NCBI RefSeq assembly: GCF_000003815.2
Contig: NC_049980.1
Span: forward strand, 25,688,272-25,752,271
Direction of reading: 5' to 3'
DNA from: Branchiostoma floridae
Lineage: Eukaryota > Chordata > Leptocardii > Amphioxiformes > Branchiostomatidae
DNA: 64,000 bases
Below the pieces are notes generated by a model. The model did not search any database and had not been told where the DNA came from. It saw nothing but the letters and a program-made list of their open reading frames with translations. Positions within the stretch are counted from its first letter, which is position 1. Each line of letters begins with the position of its first letter. This document shows, one piece after another, positions 13,926 to 53,800 of this stretch. A program made the position numbers and the translations under genes.

Positions 13926-14650
13926 AATATAATGACAATGACAATGAAGTTTATTGCATATTCATGCCCTCCTAGGGCTAAATGCAGTAAGTTGCATACA
14001 AAGAGTCTGATAAGTAAGCTATTCTATGTTCTACTTACGACTATATTTCTACATGCTTCCTCCCTCTTCTTAAAACATGTGAAGACGAACTTACAGAGTT
14101 CTTCTATCAAATCATAGTTAACTGACGTCATTATATATTTGAAAAAGTCTTCTTTTGTTAGTTGTGTATATTTATGTTTTGCAAGCGTAGTACTATTAAC
14201 AAAGGTATTGCGTATATCTTTATACAGTGAGCATTCTAGAAGAAAGTGCGCTTCATCTTCTATATACCTATAGTTCTTATCACAAAACATACAAAATCTA
14301 TCATTTGGAGGAGTTCGGGTGTATCTACCGGCTTCAATTTGTAGAGGATGATCGCTGATCCTTAGTTTAGTCATGGCTCTGCGATAGCTAAAATTTGTTA
14401 TATCGAGGTATTTTTCTCTTTCATATGTATACTTGAATTTTCTGTAGGTTCTTAATTTATTCCCTTGGTTTTCTTTAATACCAGGGGAGTTAATTTCTGA
14501 ATAAAAGTTTTGAAGAAAGGTGTCTTCCAGTCTTTGTTTTATTTCAGCCTGAGCCAACGATGTGTTGTGATCACTGTTAAGCAATAGGTACGCAAACCCT
14601 GACTCCTCCAGGATTTTACTAACATTGGATAGCCAGCATTGGATAGCCAA
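13926..14650 (-). pseudogene. 5'-truncated non-LTR retrotransposon (LINE), RT C-terminal part
   Basis: On the minus strand an open frame of 208 codons (14650 to 14024) matches the region after the reverse transcriptase core of many invertebrate LINEs. It has the pattern LRISDHPLQIEAGRYTRTP, then RFCMFCDK, then EDEAHFLLECSLYKDIR, i.e. the usual C-x2-C...H-x4-C zinc-knuckle-like block. The endonuclease and the RT catalytic motifs are absent, so the copy is dead by 5' truncation. The 3' end runs into a short ATTGTC repeat, a typical simple-repeat LINE tail. It is not the same family as the intact LINE at 50.9 kb. Confidence 0.75.
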
Positions 14651-17252
14651 TATATTGACTCAAACTTCTATTCGTGAAAGTTACGTTAGTACTGTTTCGT
14701 AACATTTTATTAGCAGAGTTCCCCCGACGCTTGTTGTCATGTTTGATATTTATACAAATACACCAACATTGGCCACAGGAAAATCTGATGACCCCGTAAC
14801 TCAGGGTCAGGCAGACAAGCTTGGGGGGAAGTCAGTGTTTATTTTTGGATGCTGGTCTGAAGGCCTTTTGGTGGCCTATTCCCTGGCAGGCACTGAAGGT
14901 ACAGCCTACCTTTTGTGCTGGTGGGACCTCAGGCCTTGTAGTGCAGCTGTCTCCAGTATACATCCTGAGTAGCTTTACAGCCAGCAAGAGTAACTAGACC
15001 TTGGCTCTGGTGTAGTAAAGTATTTAATTGAAACCTGATCATTTTGGTGATTTACAGGTGTTGACTTTGCTAAAGCATTGTCAACATACTGTTAATCCAT
15101 CAAAATGAACTGCAAGGCTACTTTAAGGGCTAGGGGAAGAGCTTTAGAGGTGACATAAATGGGTGCATATTCAACGTATTCAAATTTCGCTATTTACAAA
15201 AAGGCCCTACACCCTCTTTACAAATTATTGTCTAGAGATGGGTAAGGAAAATGGTAGTGTCTACAGGTTACTACCGGTAGTAGTTCAGGCCAAGGAGGTA
15301 TCCATTAGATGGGGCAGAGTCCAAACAGTGTGAATTCCTGCCCTGACCCTAGTTCACCAGAGGTCTTCCTGGGATGTTGTGGTTTACTGGTTGCCACCAC
15401 AGGCCAAATGGTGACTAAGGACAGGTTTCCTTGTCTCTCCTGGAGCTAACTCTTGTACATCCTGCTGGGTCCCAACAGACCAGGTAATTAGGGGTTTGTA
15501 TACTGGACAGGGCTTGTTAATCAGGAGTGATGTACCCATGTGGAAGAGGGGAGGAGCTAAGGAAAGCAGGGAGAAATGAGGCAAACATTATCAGTAGCAG
15601 ATTGCAACTCAATTGATGTAGAGTATATTACAGTATCTCAAGTAGTAGAACTGGTAGTTGGTATGCCTAGAATAAAATTAATACGGTGTTATAATACATT
15701 TCTAAAACAGAAGAATACTATGCTTGTCAAGTAGGTCTGATGCAGACAACTGCCAGAGACTTGAAGAGTCATAAGCCTGGTAAGCATGACTCTACAGCAG
15801 TGTCTCCTGAAAGATTTAACTGGACAGTGTGATTCCAAACATGGGAAATCACTTAGCTTTGTCTGGCATCCATTACTGACTAGTCTACATCAGCATTCCA
15901 TGTCGGTCGTACTGTGCAGATGTACAAAACATTTGCCATGCAGACAAGTGGCATACTGCAAGATAGAAGTAATGATGTCACCTCGAACCAGATTTTCCAT
16001 TTTCAACTAGAAGCCAGGAAAGCCTCTGTCAGACATGGTCTCCTGCTGAAAATCGGACCACAGCTTCTTGGCAAATATTCCAGAACCATTGTCACTGTGT
16101 TCTAAGGGTAATAAGCACTGATGGATTGTTTGGAAATGGGAATCCTGCTTTTGACACCTGAAATAATTCACTGTTGGAGGTACTGTATATTTTGCCACAA
16201 CCTTTTTTGGCAGCTGTTTGTTTTTTGAATGTCTTGAACAATGATGTTGTTTCTGTTGGCTTTCTATTTGTTATAAGGAATGAGTTGTCCTTGAGATGGC
16301 GTACATGATTAACAGAAGTGATGATAGATTGATAAAACATCATCTTTAGTGCAAAATCATCTTAGTCCCTTTGGAACTAATAAATTGATAAGTGTGTGGC
16401 TTGGCTTTACTTTGTCTTTACTTTCAAACTAGAAAAAATTGAAGGACTCATGAGGAGCGCGTTTGTTGGGACGATCTCCTTGTTTGATCATGTTAAAATT
16501 ACTGCCCAAACAAAGTTGTATACCCATCGAGGGAAAACAACACTATCAGTTTGGTCTCTGGTATTTCAACAGCTATAGGTGATTGTCGCATCATACACAG
16601 CTATCACATGCACCAAGCCTCTTATCAGTCCTGAACAGATTTTTAGAGACTGTCCAAATCATTCCTCTGATAGGTGTATCATATCATGCCTTGTCCTTAA
16701 TAACATACTTAGATGCCTTGCTTTTGATGTTGGATATGACAAGGCATTTATTATTAGTCTTCTAGAACTCTTAATAGGAAGTAAGGGTACTTAGTCCTCG
16801 CTCTATTGTCTAGGTTTGGGCTTAATACTCCCAAATTGTCCATTGCTGTGGAAATCTTTCTGCATCCTAAATTGCATCCTGTTTGTAAGCATGCATCCAG
16901 TATTGCCATATTTGGAAACGCTTGACTATCCGTTTGGATGATAAAGAATCAATCTTTCTTTAGTTTTTTTAAGACAGGTGAGTCACAGGTATATGGAGGA
17001 CGTGTTGCGCTCATGTATGCAGATGGTTGTGAAGTTTGATTGCTCGCCTGCAGGAAGGCATGTATTAATGACAGCCGTAGCTATCATAAGCTGCCTGGGG
17101 CTGATTGATGATCTTGTTGTTGGATGGAGGTATGGTCTAATCTGAACCGACATCTTGTTTCCTCCTTCCTCCACTTCCCACTTTCTCCTCCGTGGGCTCT
17201 GTCATGGAACGTCCTTGGTTTTGGTCACTTGTGATAATAAAACACACAACAG

Positions 17253-17358
17253 CAAATGTTTGAATCCACTCTCAACCAAGTAACAGTGTTCATTAGGTCA
17301 TTGCCCAAATGTTTGAATCCACTCTCAACCAAGTAACAGTGTTCATTAGGTCATTGCC
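17253..17358. repeat. Perfect 53-bp tandem duplication
   Basis: The unit starting CAAATGTTTGAATCCACTCT occurs twice head to tail (17253-17305 and 17306-17358) with no mismatch seen. The perfect identity suggests a recent slip or an assembly artefact. Confidence 0.85.
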
Positions 17359-18273
17359 CAGAGGTAGTACTTTCATAATGGTTAGTATCAGGTGATAGAA
17401 TATTGATTTGTAAGATTTTTATGCCAAGTTCAGTACGATTTCACTGCTTATTGCTTTGTTTCAGTTTATCCCATCAATTTGTAATAATTCCCAGCCTTTC
17501 CTAAAGGCGAACACAGATGTATTCCCATGACAGGCGTTTCTTTATTGGTGTACATGTGCATTTCAGCTATAGCGAGGAGCGTATATCACAATCTATGATA
17601 CCTATTGCTGCTGAAACAGGATTAGCAGATGGTACCAAAGAAAAGATAACCAAGTAAGGAAATCTAACGTGGCCAGGTCATGTTTGGAACACCCAACCTC
17701 AAGCTAGGACCCAGTAATCAAATTGAGATGCAGCAGTCCATGGAATAACCACATCTCACATTGCCTTTGTAGGAGTATATCTTATAGAATGCTGATATAG
17801 AGGAACCTTAAAGCGATTATTATCGGCAAATTGGCAAGGTGCCTGTCGGAAGATGGAATGTTTATGTGTGAGAAAAATGAAGCTGAAGAACACAGGAAGT
17901 GATAAAGACTGTTGTGGAAAAAATCAATACAGACAGGTCACTTGTTTGAGGCCAGGCCTTCCCTTGTGGCCAAAATAATCAATACAGTACGTCAGAGCTA
18001 GGGACGGACCGTTTCTTCATATGCGGGTGCCTAAATCTCATACTCCCATATAGAAGCAGATATCCTGTTATATGTAAGAAAAGTGTACATCTTATATAGA
18101 TATATTGACAACAAGAAGTGAAAGATATTTCTTCAATCTCACAGATTTGACTGTTATCATTCTTTTCATGATAAGATACCAAACTTGGGTAAGTAAGAAT
18201 ATGATTCCACATTAGATAAGTAGTTACATAGTTATTTTTTTCCTTTACAGGTTGAGCAGTGAGAAGAAGCAAG

Positions 18274-46680
<28,407 letters not shown>

Positions 46681-47880
46681 ACAGTCAGCATGAAGACAGC
46701 ACTAGCGTGTGGGAGGGAACCAGAGAAACATGTGTACACTGAGTTCTGAAGAAACTGAATGTTTTCACTGTTAAGAATTTTCTGATGATGACTATTTCAC
46801 AAAAGAGCAAAACAGAAAAAATCACTTTTGTCTGGCTATGTAGTTCCTGTGCAGAATTCTGCCCATGTTCTTGTGACAATGTAATTTTAAACTCATTGTG
46901 TGTTAGAGTAGAGAAATTGTAGAAACTATGTCAGGAGAGAAAGAGAGAGAGAGGTTGAATGTATTTGGAGTTGATTTTTTTGCTGCCGCTTTGAAGGCTT
47001 GGCAGGCAGATACTTGTATTGTGTAGAGAATTTTCAAGTTAGGACTAGAGTTAGAATGATTAAGCTGGAAGGACAGAGCATTGCTAACCATACCTGCTGA
47101 ATACCTGCAGATCTTTACATTGCTATTAATGGAGTCTGAATGATATACTAGAGATGCCGACATTACTTAAAGAAATTGTTGGCATAGAGTGTAATGTCTG
47201 GTCAGGTCTGGCGGTGGTAAGCATAATTACATCAGAAGACTGCGTGTAGGGTTTATTTTTGATATGCACGCATTGTTGTGTTTGTTTGTGATTTTCCCTA
47301 TTCAATCATGTCCATCATCATGTGTGGCACTTTTGCTTCCTTGTAAATTTGTCTTTAGTAATTTTGCCAGACCCCATCTGTTGCTGAGCAGTGTATACTA
47401 GACCCTAACTCCTGCTTGTAACTGATGTATCATTTTGTATAAAGGGGTTGGGAGCATCGTAGTGGTGAAAGACAGTAGCACTGAGACTCGTAGAATTACC
47501 CAGCTTGCACTTTCTTAGTACAACTAGGACTGCACAAATGACAGCATCTGTGCTATCCTACTCAAAGAGGATGGAATTAAGAATGGATTTGTTGCAGAAT
47601 AGCCAGACTAACTTTCAGTTTTATAGATGATGCTGACATGGCCTTGTGTTTGATTTAGATTGTGTACAAGAGTACGATTTATGGCTTTTGAGTTGATGTT
47701 GTCACTGCTTTTTACCGATTCTGAAAAACCACTGTGTTCTTTTATGGAGTAGGCCTTTCAAAGGCTAGACTGTTGTGGTACCGTTTTAACAATTCCACAT
47801 TTTAATGCAAGCGTGATGGGTGATATGCTACGTACTCTAGCAGAACTTGACTGAATAAATAATTTCTCATCAGTACAAAT
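46681..47880 (+). terminator. EPB41: 3' UTR and poly(A) signal of the 4.1 gene
   Basis: About 1.2 kb without coding potential follows the stop codon. The first clear AATAAA is at 47854-47859. The transcript probably ends about 20 nt later. Confidence 0.65.
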
Positions 47881-47989
47881 ATGTTTGTGTGGCACATTCT
47901 GTCTGAACTCATTTTAGACTAATGAAACTCAACTTCTGATAGAAGATATGAGCTCAGGGTTAGCTAGCATATGTCGCAATATCAGAACC

Positions 47990-48735
47990 AAAGATATTAC
48001 TATTATGTACATGTATAGGGCACTTATAGTGACAGCTAACATGTATATGGCACCATGGGCAGCAAAGAGATTGACATGCTGGGACAGATTAACATGGACT
48101 AGGTACAGCTAGTACATGAGGCACTATCAGCACCAAGGACAGCTGAAATGTATGGGGTAGCTAACATGCATGTGGCGGTATCAGTCTGTTCAAAGGAACG
48201 GGAATATGCATGTGGCACTATCAGCACCAGTGAAAGCTAACACGTTGGTGAAACTTCCAGGGACAGCTAACATGTATGTGGTATGATCAGCACCAGGGAC
48301 AGCTAACAGGTATAAGGCACCTCAGCACCATGGACAGCTGACACTCGAGGCACTATCAGATTCAATAAACGCTAATATGCATGTGGCACTGACAGTACCA
48401 GAGACAGCTAACAAACGAGGCATTACATGTATTAGCTCCGAAGACAACTAACGTTGCAGTATCAGGGACAGCAAGCTAACATGAATGTTGCACTATCAGC
48501 ACCAGGGACAGCCAGCATGTATGAGGCAGTATCAGCACCAGGGATAGCTAACATGTATGTGGCACTAGATGTAACAAGGATAGCAACCAGGTACTGTATG
48601 GCAGTACTACTAGGATGGTAGATATGTATGTATGTTGCATTAGTAGGGACAGCTAATACGCATGAGGCACCATCATTACTAGGAACAGCAAACGTGTCAG
48701 GGGCAGCTAACATGTGTATATGACGCTATCAGGGA
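47990..48735. repeat. Minisatellite, about 36-bp diverged units
   Basis: Roughly twenty imperfect copies of a unit containing ATCAGCACCAGGGACAGCTA, followed by ACATGTATGTGGCACT. Units vary in length and many have partial deletions, so the array is old. It occupies the space between the 3' ends of the 4.1 gene and of the minus-strand gene at 48.9 kb. Confidence 0.85.
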
Positions 48736-48857
48736 CACCCGACGTCTATCTTCTAGTAGTAACTCTGATCATTGTGGTCCTTTCAGATGTGGGTTCGTAA
48801 ATTTCCAGAAAGTTACAAAAATTATTACCGGGTAAACCTTTGTGTGATAACGAATTC

Positions 48858-48863
48858 TTTATT
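48858..48863 (-). terminator. Poly(A) signal of the minus-strand gene
   Basis: AATAAA on the minus strand, 17 nt past the stop codon at 48881. An unusually short 3' UTR is implied. Confidence 0.6.
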
Positions 48864-48880
48864 ACTGTTGGTAAGCCGTG

Positions 48881-49721
48881 CTAGTCTGGCAAACCACGTT
48901 TAAACTTCTTCAGCCGACGGGCTACTAGCTTCAGCATCTTTCTGGTGTGTCTGTCCAAATGCTGCTGGTAAGAGGTCCGGATGCGACCGCTGCCATCGGT
49001 GAAGTATGTTGGGCTTGCGCTGTTCCGGCAGCCGCACAGATCGACCTTCGGCATGCAGGGGTCCCTGGCTATGGCGTTAACCAGGACCCTTTCTCCTGCG
49101 ACCACATTATGATAGATGGGGGCTGTTTTAGACAGGCGGGGGTCACAGTATGTGGCACGTTTGGGGCACTTCGCTGACTCCGGTGGCTTTCTTCTCTTAG
49201 CCTGTGGCGAGGAACTGTCTGCAACTTCATCGACATCCCTCTTTGATGCTTTTCCGTTTTTCCTCTTAGCAACGATCGCTTCAGTAGCTAACCGCAGTTT
49301 GGCGTTCAGTTTCCTGGCTATGACCACACGCTGCTCCTCTGTCAGCTTGAGCCGAGGGCGTGTCGGTGTTGTGGTCGCTGAGAAGACAGAGAAGGACCTT
49401 TTGTCCTCTAAGCCTAGTCGACTAAGCCGCTTAGCCATATTTAACGTTATAATGTCTACTAACAGTTTGTAAGAAGCATAAAGTCACACATTGGTTCAAA
49501 TCAGGGGAAAGGCGTGGGTATATTTGTTATCTTAAGTTGGTTTCGGCCCAACGTAACTTTATGTTCAACCTTGAGAGTCACTTGTACTTACCCTGAGTCG
49601 CCTGGTCCTCCTCCACCTCTTCTGGTATCGGAAAAAGCTCGAAGATGCCAGGCCGGTCGTTAAGCGCCCGTAACGTGTTCCTTTGATCATCGCCCTGGCC
49701 TATTTCCCTCGACATCGCCAT
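48881..49721 (-). CDS. Unrecognised basic protein, 208 aa, two exons
   Basis: Exon 1 (49721-49592) starts MAMSREIGQGDDQRNTL, carries an acidic FELFPIPEEVEEDQ stretch and ends at donor GTAAGT in phase 1. Exon 2 (49377-48881) starts after the strong acceptor CTCTGTCTTCTCAG in the matching phase. The protein is lysine/arginine-rich with a KRRK nuclear-localisation-like site and ends ARRLKKFKRGLPD. The helix LTEEQRVVIARKLNAKLRL resembles RPA32-binding helices of repair proteins such as SMARCAL1 (LTEEQ...I...), a weak likeness only. I do not recognise the family. The larger open frame starting at 49438 would use a different ATG, but the spliced model has better splice sites and a CpG-rich upstream region. 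Confidence 0.7.
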
Positions 49722-50034
49722 GTCTCCGGAACCACGAAGGTTGGTAAGGTTTGAAGAGAAGTGCTATGGCAACAAGATCACTTTCGAACACTTTTGTTAT
49801 TCGAATACTCACGCAAACGGACGTTCGAGTCATCAAACGACTCCGTTCTAGAACGTCCTCCAAACGTTGCTACGGTGATGGTCTGTTGTTATACATAAAG
49901 TTTTGTTTGCGCTGTGATCTGACGTCCATTTGGAGACCAGCACTCCTGTCAGTGGCTTTTTAGCAGTTCACAGACTTTGTCTGAACCAGACTCTTTCGCC
50001 CTAGTTGGTCAACTGATCACTGAAATCATTTATA
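49722..50034. promoter_or_regulatory. Candidate bidirectional promoter
   Basis: 313 bp separate two diverging start codons (49721 minus, 50035 plus). The interval is CpG-richer than typical intergenic sequence and holds no other ORF of note. I see no clear TATA box. Shared promoter use is inferred from the head-to-head layout. Confidence 0.5.
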
Positions 50035-50523
50035 ATGGAATTATACCGAGAACAAGTGTCTGAAATATGTAAATGGATGACTAAGGCACTGACCTTGACG
50101 GACGCCTGCAGCAAACGACGGCTAGGTCCCTCTGCCGCAAACTACCGAGTCCCGGACTCCCTGTCCCTGTGTGTGGAGAGCCCACTTACCAGAAACGCGC
50201 CAGGTGCCAAGAGGAAGCCGGAATCGGTGCCACCTCCCCCGGACATCAGGAGATTAACATCATCTAACAGCAGACCCCTAACATCTACTTTGGTCATCAG
50301 TGATGGTCTTTTGATAACCAGGGATACACCTAACGACGGAGATGGAAGGTCGGCTTTGAAAAGGTTGGCAGCGAAAGCGTTTCCCCGCACGGACAGTTCC
50401 ACGAATGTAGAAGTCAGCTGTTGTGAAGAGAGTGACGATGATGACACCGACGACCAGTGGGTGCGAGTCGCGAAACGGCACTGCACAGATGAACAGTACG
50501 ACGCCGACGACGAGTCATACTAA
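50035..50523 (+). CDS. Unrecognised single-exon protein, 162 aa, acidic tail
   Basis: The frame is open from ATG to TAA with coding-like codon use (GC-rich third positions). It begins MELYREQVSEICKWMTKAL, which looks like an amphipathic helix. The middle is proline/serine-rich with basic patches (KRKPE, KRLAAKAF). It ends with the acidic run ESDDDDTDDQW and a DADDESY tail. Small, intronless, nuclear-looking proteins of this kind include immediate-early-type regulators, but I find no diagnostic motif. It faces the minus-strand gene head to head. A LINE sits only about 0.4 kb downstream, and no AATAAA is visible before it. Confidence 0.65.
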   Translation: MELYREQVSEICKWMTKALTLTDACSKRRLGPSAANYRVPDSLSLCVESPLTRNAPGAKRKPESVPPPPDIRRLTSSNSRPLTSTLVISDGLLITRDTPNDGDGRSALKRLAAKAFPRTDSSTNVEVSCCEESDDDDTDDQWVRVAKRHCTDEQYDADDESY

Positions 50524-50849
50524 TCGTTATTTAAATTTAGTTATTCTCTAGATGAATTTTTTTAACATCTTTGTTTCGCTCCCTTTGGGATTACAGACTG
50601 TCACGAAGACGTATGTTACCAGCTCTACAAAAAGTCCCAGTTTAAACCATGACTCGTAAGCGCTGTTCATTGTGATCGACAACCTGTCCCAATGTTGTGT
50701 TTGAGCCTCATCTTGCCCAGTGAATAAGCTGTTGGAAAGTGTTGAATGTTGTACAACAAACCACCACAAATGGAATGGATATCACAACTGTTTTTGGTAC
50801 AAACCAGTGTCGTCATTACGGTTGATACGTGTGTCTCAGAGTCTGCTGA

Positions 50850-53800
50850 ACCCCCGGTGGATCTCGCTCGACTGTCTTTTGTCCCTTTCACTCGGATTTC
50901 TTCCTGATTTGAGACCGTCTGTCGTCAACAATGGCGGGGAGGGGGCCATTCCTGTACTCTGCGAGTTTCTTTCACCGTCTCCGGCATTCAGCTCCTCCTG
51001 TGGGTCCTGAACTCAAGTCACAACTGCGCCAGCTGGGCTTGTTACGGCTACGCTGTCGGCCTAGAGGAACACGAGCTGGTAGGAACTTTGCTCGTTCGAT
51101 TTCTACTGTTGTTGGATATAGGCCTACATTTCCCGGTTTAGACTCGACATTCATATGCAAATCAGATGGGCAAAAATGTGGAAATCAACAACCGCTATGG
51201 AATCGTCGGAATGCTGTCACCAGTAACCTGATTGTAGTACCAGTTCAGCAAAACAAGAAATCTAAGCAGCATGCTGCCCTACCAACTTTCCTTCTGTGCA
51301 ACGCCCGTTCCCTGGTCCCCAAAGTCGACGAGCTGGCTGTTGTAGCGAACCAGACTGGGGCAGCAATTCTGGCCATCACAGAGACATGGTTACGCGAGGA
51401 CATACCGGACAGCATTGTGGACCTAAGTGAGTACACCCTGCACAGAAGAGATCGTGGGAACGGCGTCGGTGGCGGTGTATGTGCTTATGTCAACTCATCG
51501 ATACCTCACAGTAGACTCGTTGATTTAGAAGACGACTCTGTCGAATGTCTCTGGTTACGCTTACGACCTCACCGTCTACCCAGGGGCGTAAACAGTATAG
51601 TAGCCGGTGTAGTCTATAATCCACCTCCGGGTTCGCTCAGACACAAAGCAGATAAGGATGTGATCGCGTACCTCAACGCATCAATCCAGTCAGCGGAGAC
51701 GAAGTACCCCATGTCCGGAGTTGTACTACTTGGTGACACCAACCAGCTCAAGTATAAGCCATTGTGTATGCGGACTGGGCTGAAACAGGTTGTCTCGCGT
51801 CCAACCCGAGGTGAAAATCAGCTGGACTCGATTTTCACCAATCTGTCTAAACACTACAGTAGTAAACCTTTACATCTCCCTCCATTGGGAAGTTCTGATC
51901 ACCAGGTACTAGTGTTACCGGGCACGCCATGGGTAAAGGAGCCTGTCTTCGTGCACCGCCGGAGAAAATGTACTCCCGAAACAGTGCGTTCGCTAGGTCT
52001 GGCACTGAACCTCGCTGATTTCTCCCCAGTGGAAAACACTCCGCATGCAGAACAGAAAGTACACCAGTTCTATTCAATTCTGCGCCCACTACTCGACAGC
52101 TTGTTACCCTTTAAGAGGGGGAAAGTCACCTCCAGGGACAAGGAGTGGATTACCCCCCGTATTAAAGGACTGATAAGAGAGAGGCAGAAAGCCTTTATGT
52201 CAGGAGACACTACCAACTACCAACGTCTACGTAACAAGATACAACACTACATGAAGACAGCTAAAAGATCTTTCTACGAGAAAGAAGTAGACCATCTAAA
52301 ACACGGTGACACACGCAAGTGGTTCAGTCTTGTGAAGTCCTTGATGGGAGCTCCGAAGAAGAGAGAAGGCAGTTTGCCGACCCCTGGAATAGACTGTGAT
52401 TCACTGAGTGAACACTTCTCGTCCGTTTGGTCGAATGTTACCCGTGACATACCGAGCACTGCAGACGTCTCGGACCAGCTTTCCACTGGATCATTGCCAG
52501 AGCTCAGTATAGGACAGGTTAAACTCCAACTCAGAAAGCTCAACCCACGCAAAGCTACCGGAGACGACCACATTCCGACATGGATTCTGACTACTTTCCA
52601 CGAGGAACTTGCTCCTGTGCTATGTAACATCTACAACTCCTGTCTGCAACAGGGCATATTCCCTGAACAATGGAAGTCGGAGTTGGTCGTTCCAGTACCG
52701 AAGACATCTAAACCCAAGGGGCCTGAAGAATACAGAAGGATCTCCCTTACCAGCTGTCTGGGTAAAGTACTGGAATCGTTTGTCCGTGTGCTGTTACAGA
52801 GAGACACTGACCACCTGATCCATGGCTCCCAACATGGCTTCAGGCCGGGGAGATCAACGGTGTCGGCCCTCAACCACATTACGCAAACCTGGCACGACGC
52901 GCTCAACAGTAAGCCGAAAATGGATGTACATGTGTCATTCATCGATTTCAGCCGGGCGTTTGATACAATTGACCACGGCAGTCTTCTGCATAGCTTGGCA
53001 AAGATGGGGGTGAGACGGGACCTGTGGTGTTGCTTGCGCAGTTACCTGAGTGACCGTGTACAGCGTGTCAGGTGGGGTTCGTGTATCTCCTCGCCACGCC
53101 CAGTACTCGCCGGAACCCCTCAGGGTGGGATCATCTCGCCATCTCTGTTTGTCCTGGCCATGAACAGTCTTGACAAAGGCATCCCGATCAGTGTAGCCCC
53201 AGTTAAGTACGCTGATGACTTGACAAACACAGAACTTCTCATGGGATCGCTACCAGGCCAAATGCAACTTGCCATCAATGAAGTTGACTCTTGGGCGAAG
53301 TCCTACAGTATGGCAGCTAATGTGAAAAAGACCAAAGACATGGTGGTCAGCTGTCGTAAGGAGGCAGTGAACCCCCCTCCACTTACTTTGAACGGGGAGA
53401 ACGTAGAGCGTGTGCGGAGGTTCAAACTCCTTGGAGTGATAGTCAGCGACGACTTGTCCTGGGGCCCTCACATTGAGTACATGTTGTCGAAAGTCAGCCC
53501 CAGGATTCACTACCTGCGACTGTCCAAACGAGCCGGGCTACCAGCAGACGTACTTCTCCAGATCTACAAGACATTCATCCGCCCAGTACTGGAATACGGC
53601 TCACCGGTGTGGGGAGGTCTACCCCGCGGTCTGGCTGAAGAGCTGGAGAAAGTCCAGAGGTCCTGTTGCAGGATCATCGGTATACCCTACGAACAGCTAC
53701 CTACCTTGGAGTCCCGGAGACGGGATGCGACTGTACGTGAACTGAGAAGGGTGGTGGCTGACGCCACTCACCCTTGCCAGGAGTTCCTGCAGCCGGCTAC

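Larger units (their letters stand above)
5421..18250. other. Non-coding, probable first intron of the 4.1 gene, transposon-rich
   Basis: No conserved coding exon was found. It contains a foldback (10090-10187), a 929-bp terminal-inverted-repeat element (12604-13532), a decayed LINE 3' end (13926-14650, minus) and a 53-bp tandem duplication (17253-17358). Its end, CCTTTACAG, is a good splice acceptor, which supports reading at least its right part as intron. Confidence 0.5.

Noticed and set aside
18259-18273. Five-codon upstream extension of the 4.1 start
   Set aside because: It would start with GTG; the ATG at 18274 is the first standard start in the exon.
49378-49438. ATG at 49438 as start of the minus-strand gene
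   Set aside because: The stretch contains a strong acceptor at 49378-49390 in phase with an upstream ATG exon (49721-49592) that has a GTAAGT donor, so the two-exon model is preferred. The single-exon reading is not excluded.
48885-49438. Histone-like protein suggested by the Lys/Arg-rich C-terminus
   Set aside because: No histone fold or linker-histone pattern; basic composition alone is not evidence.
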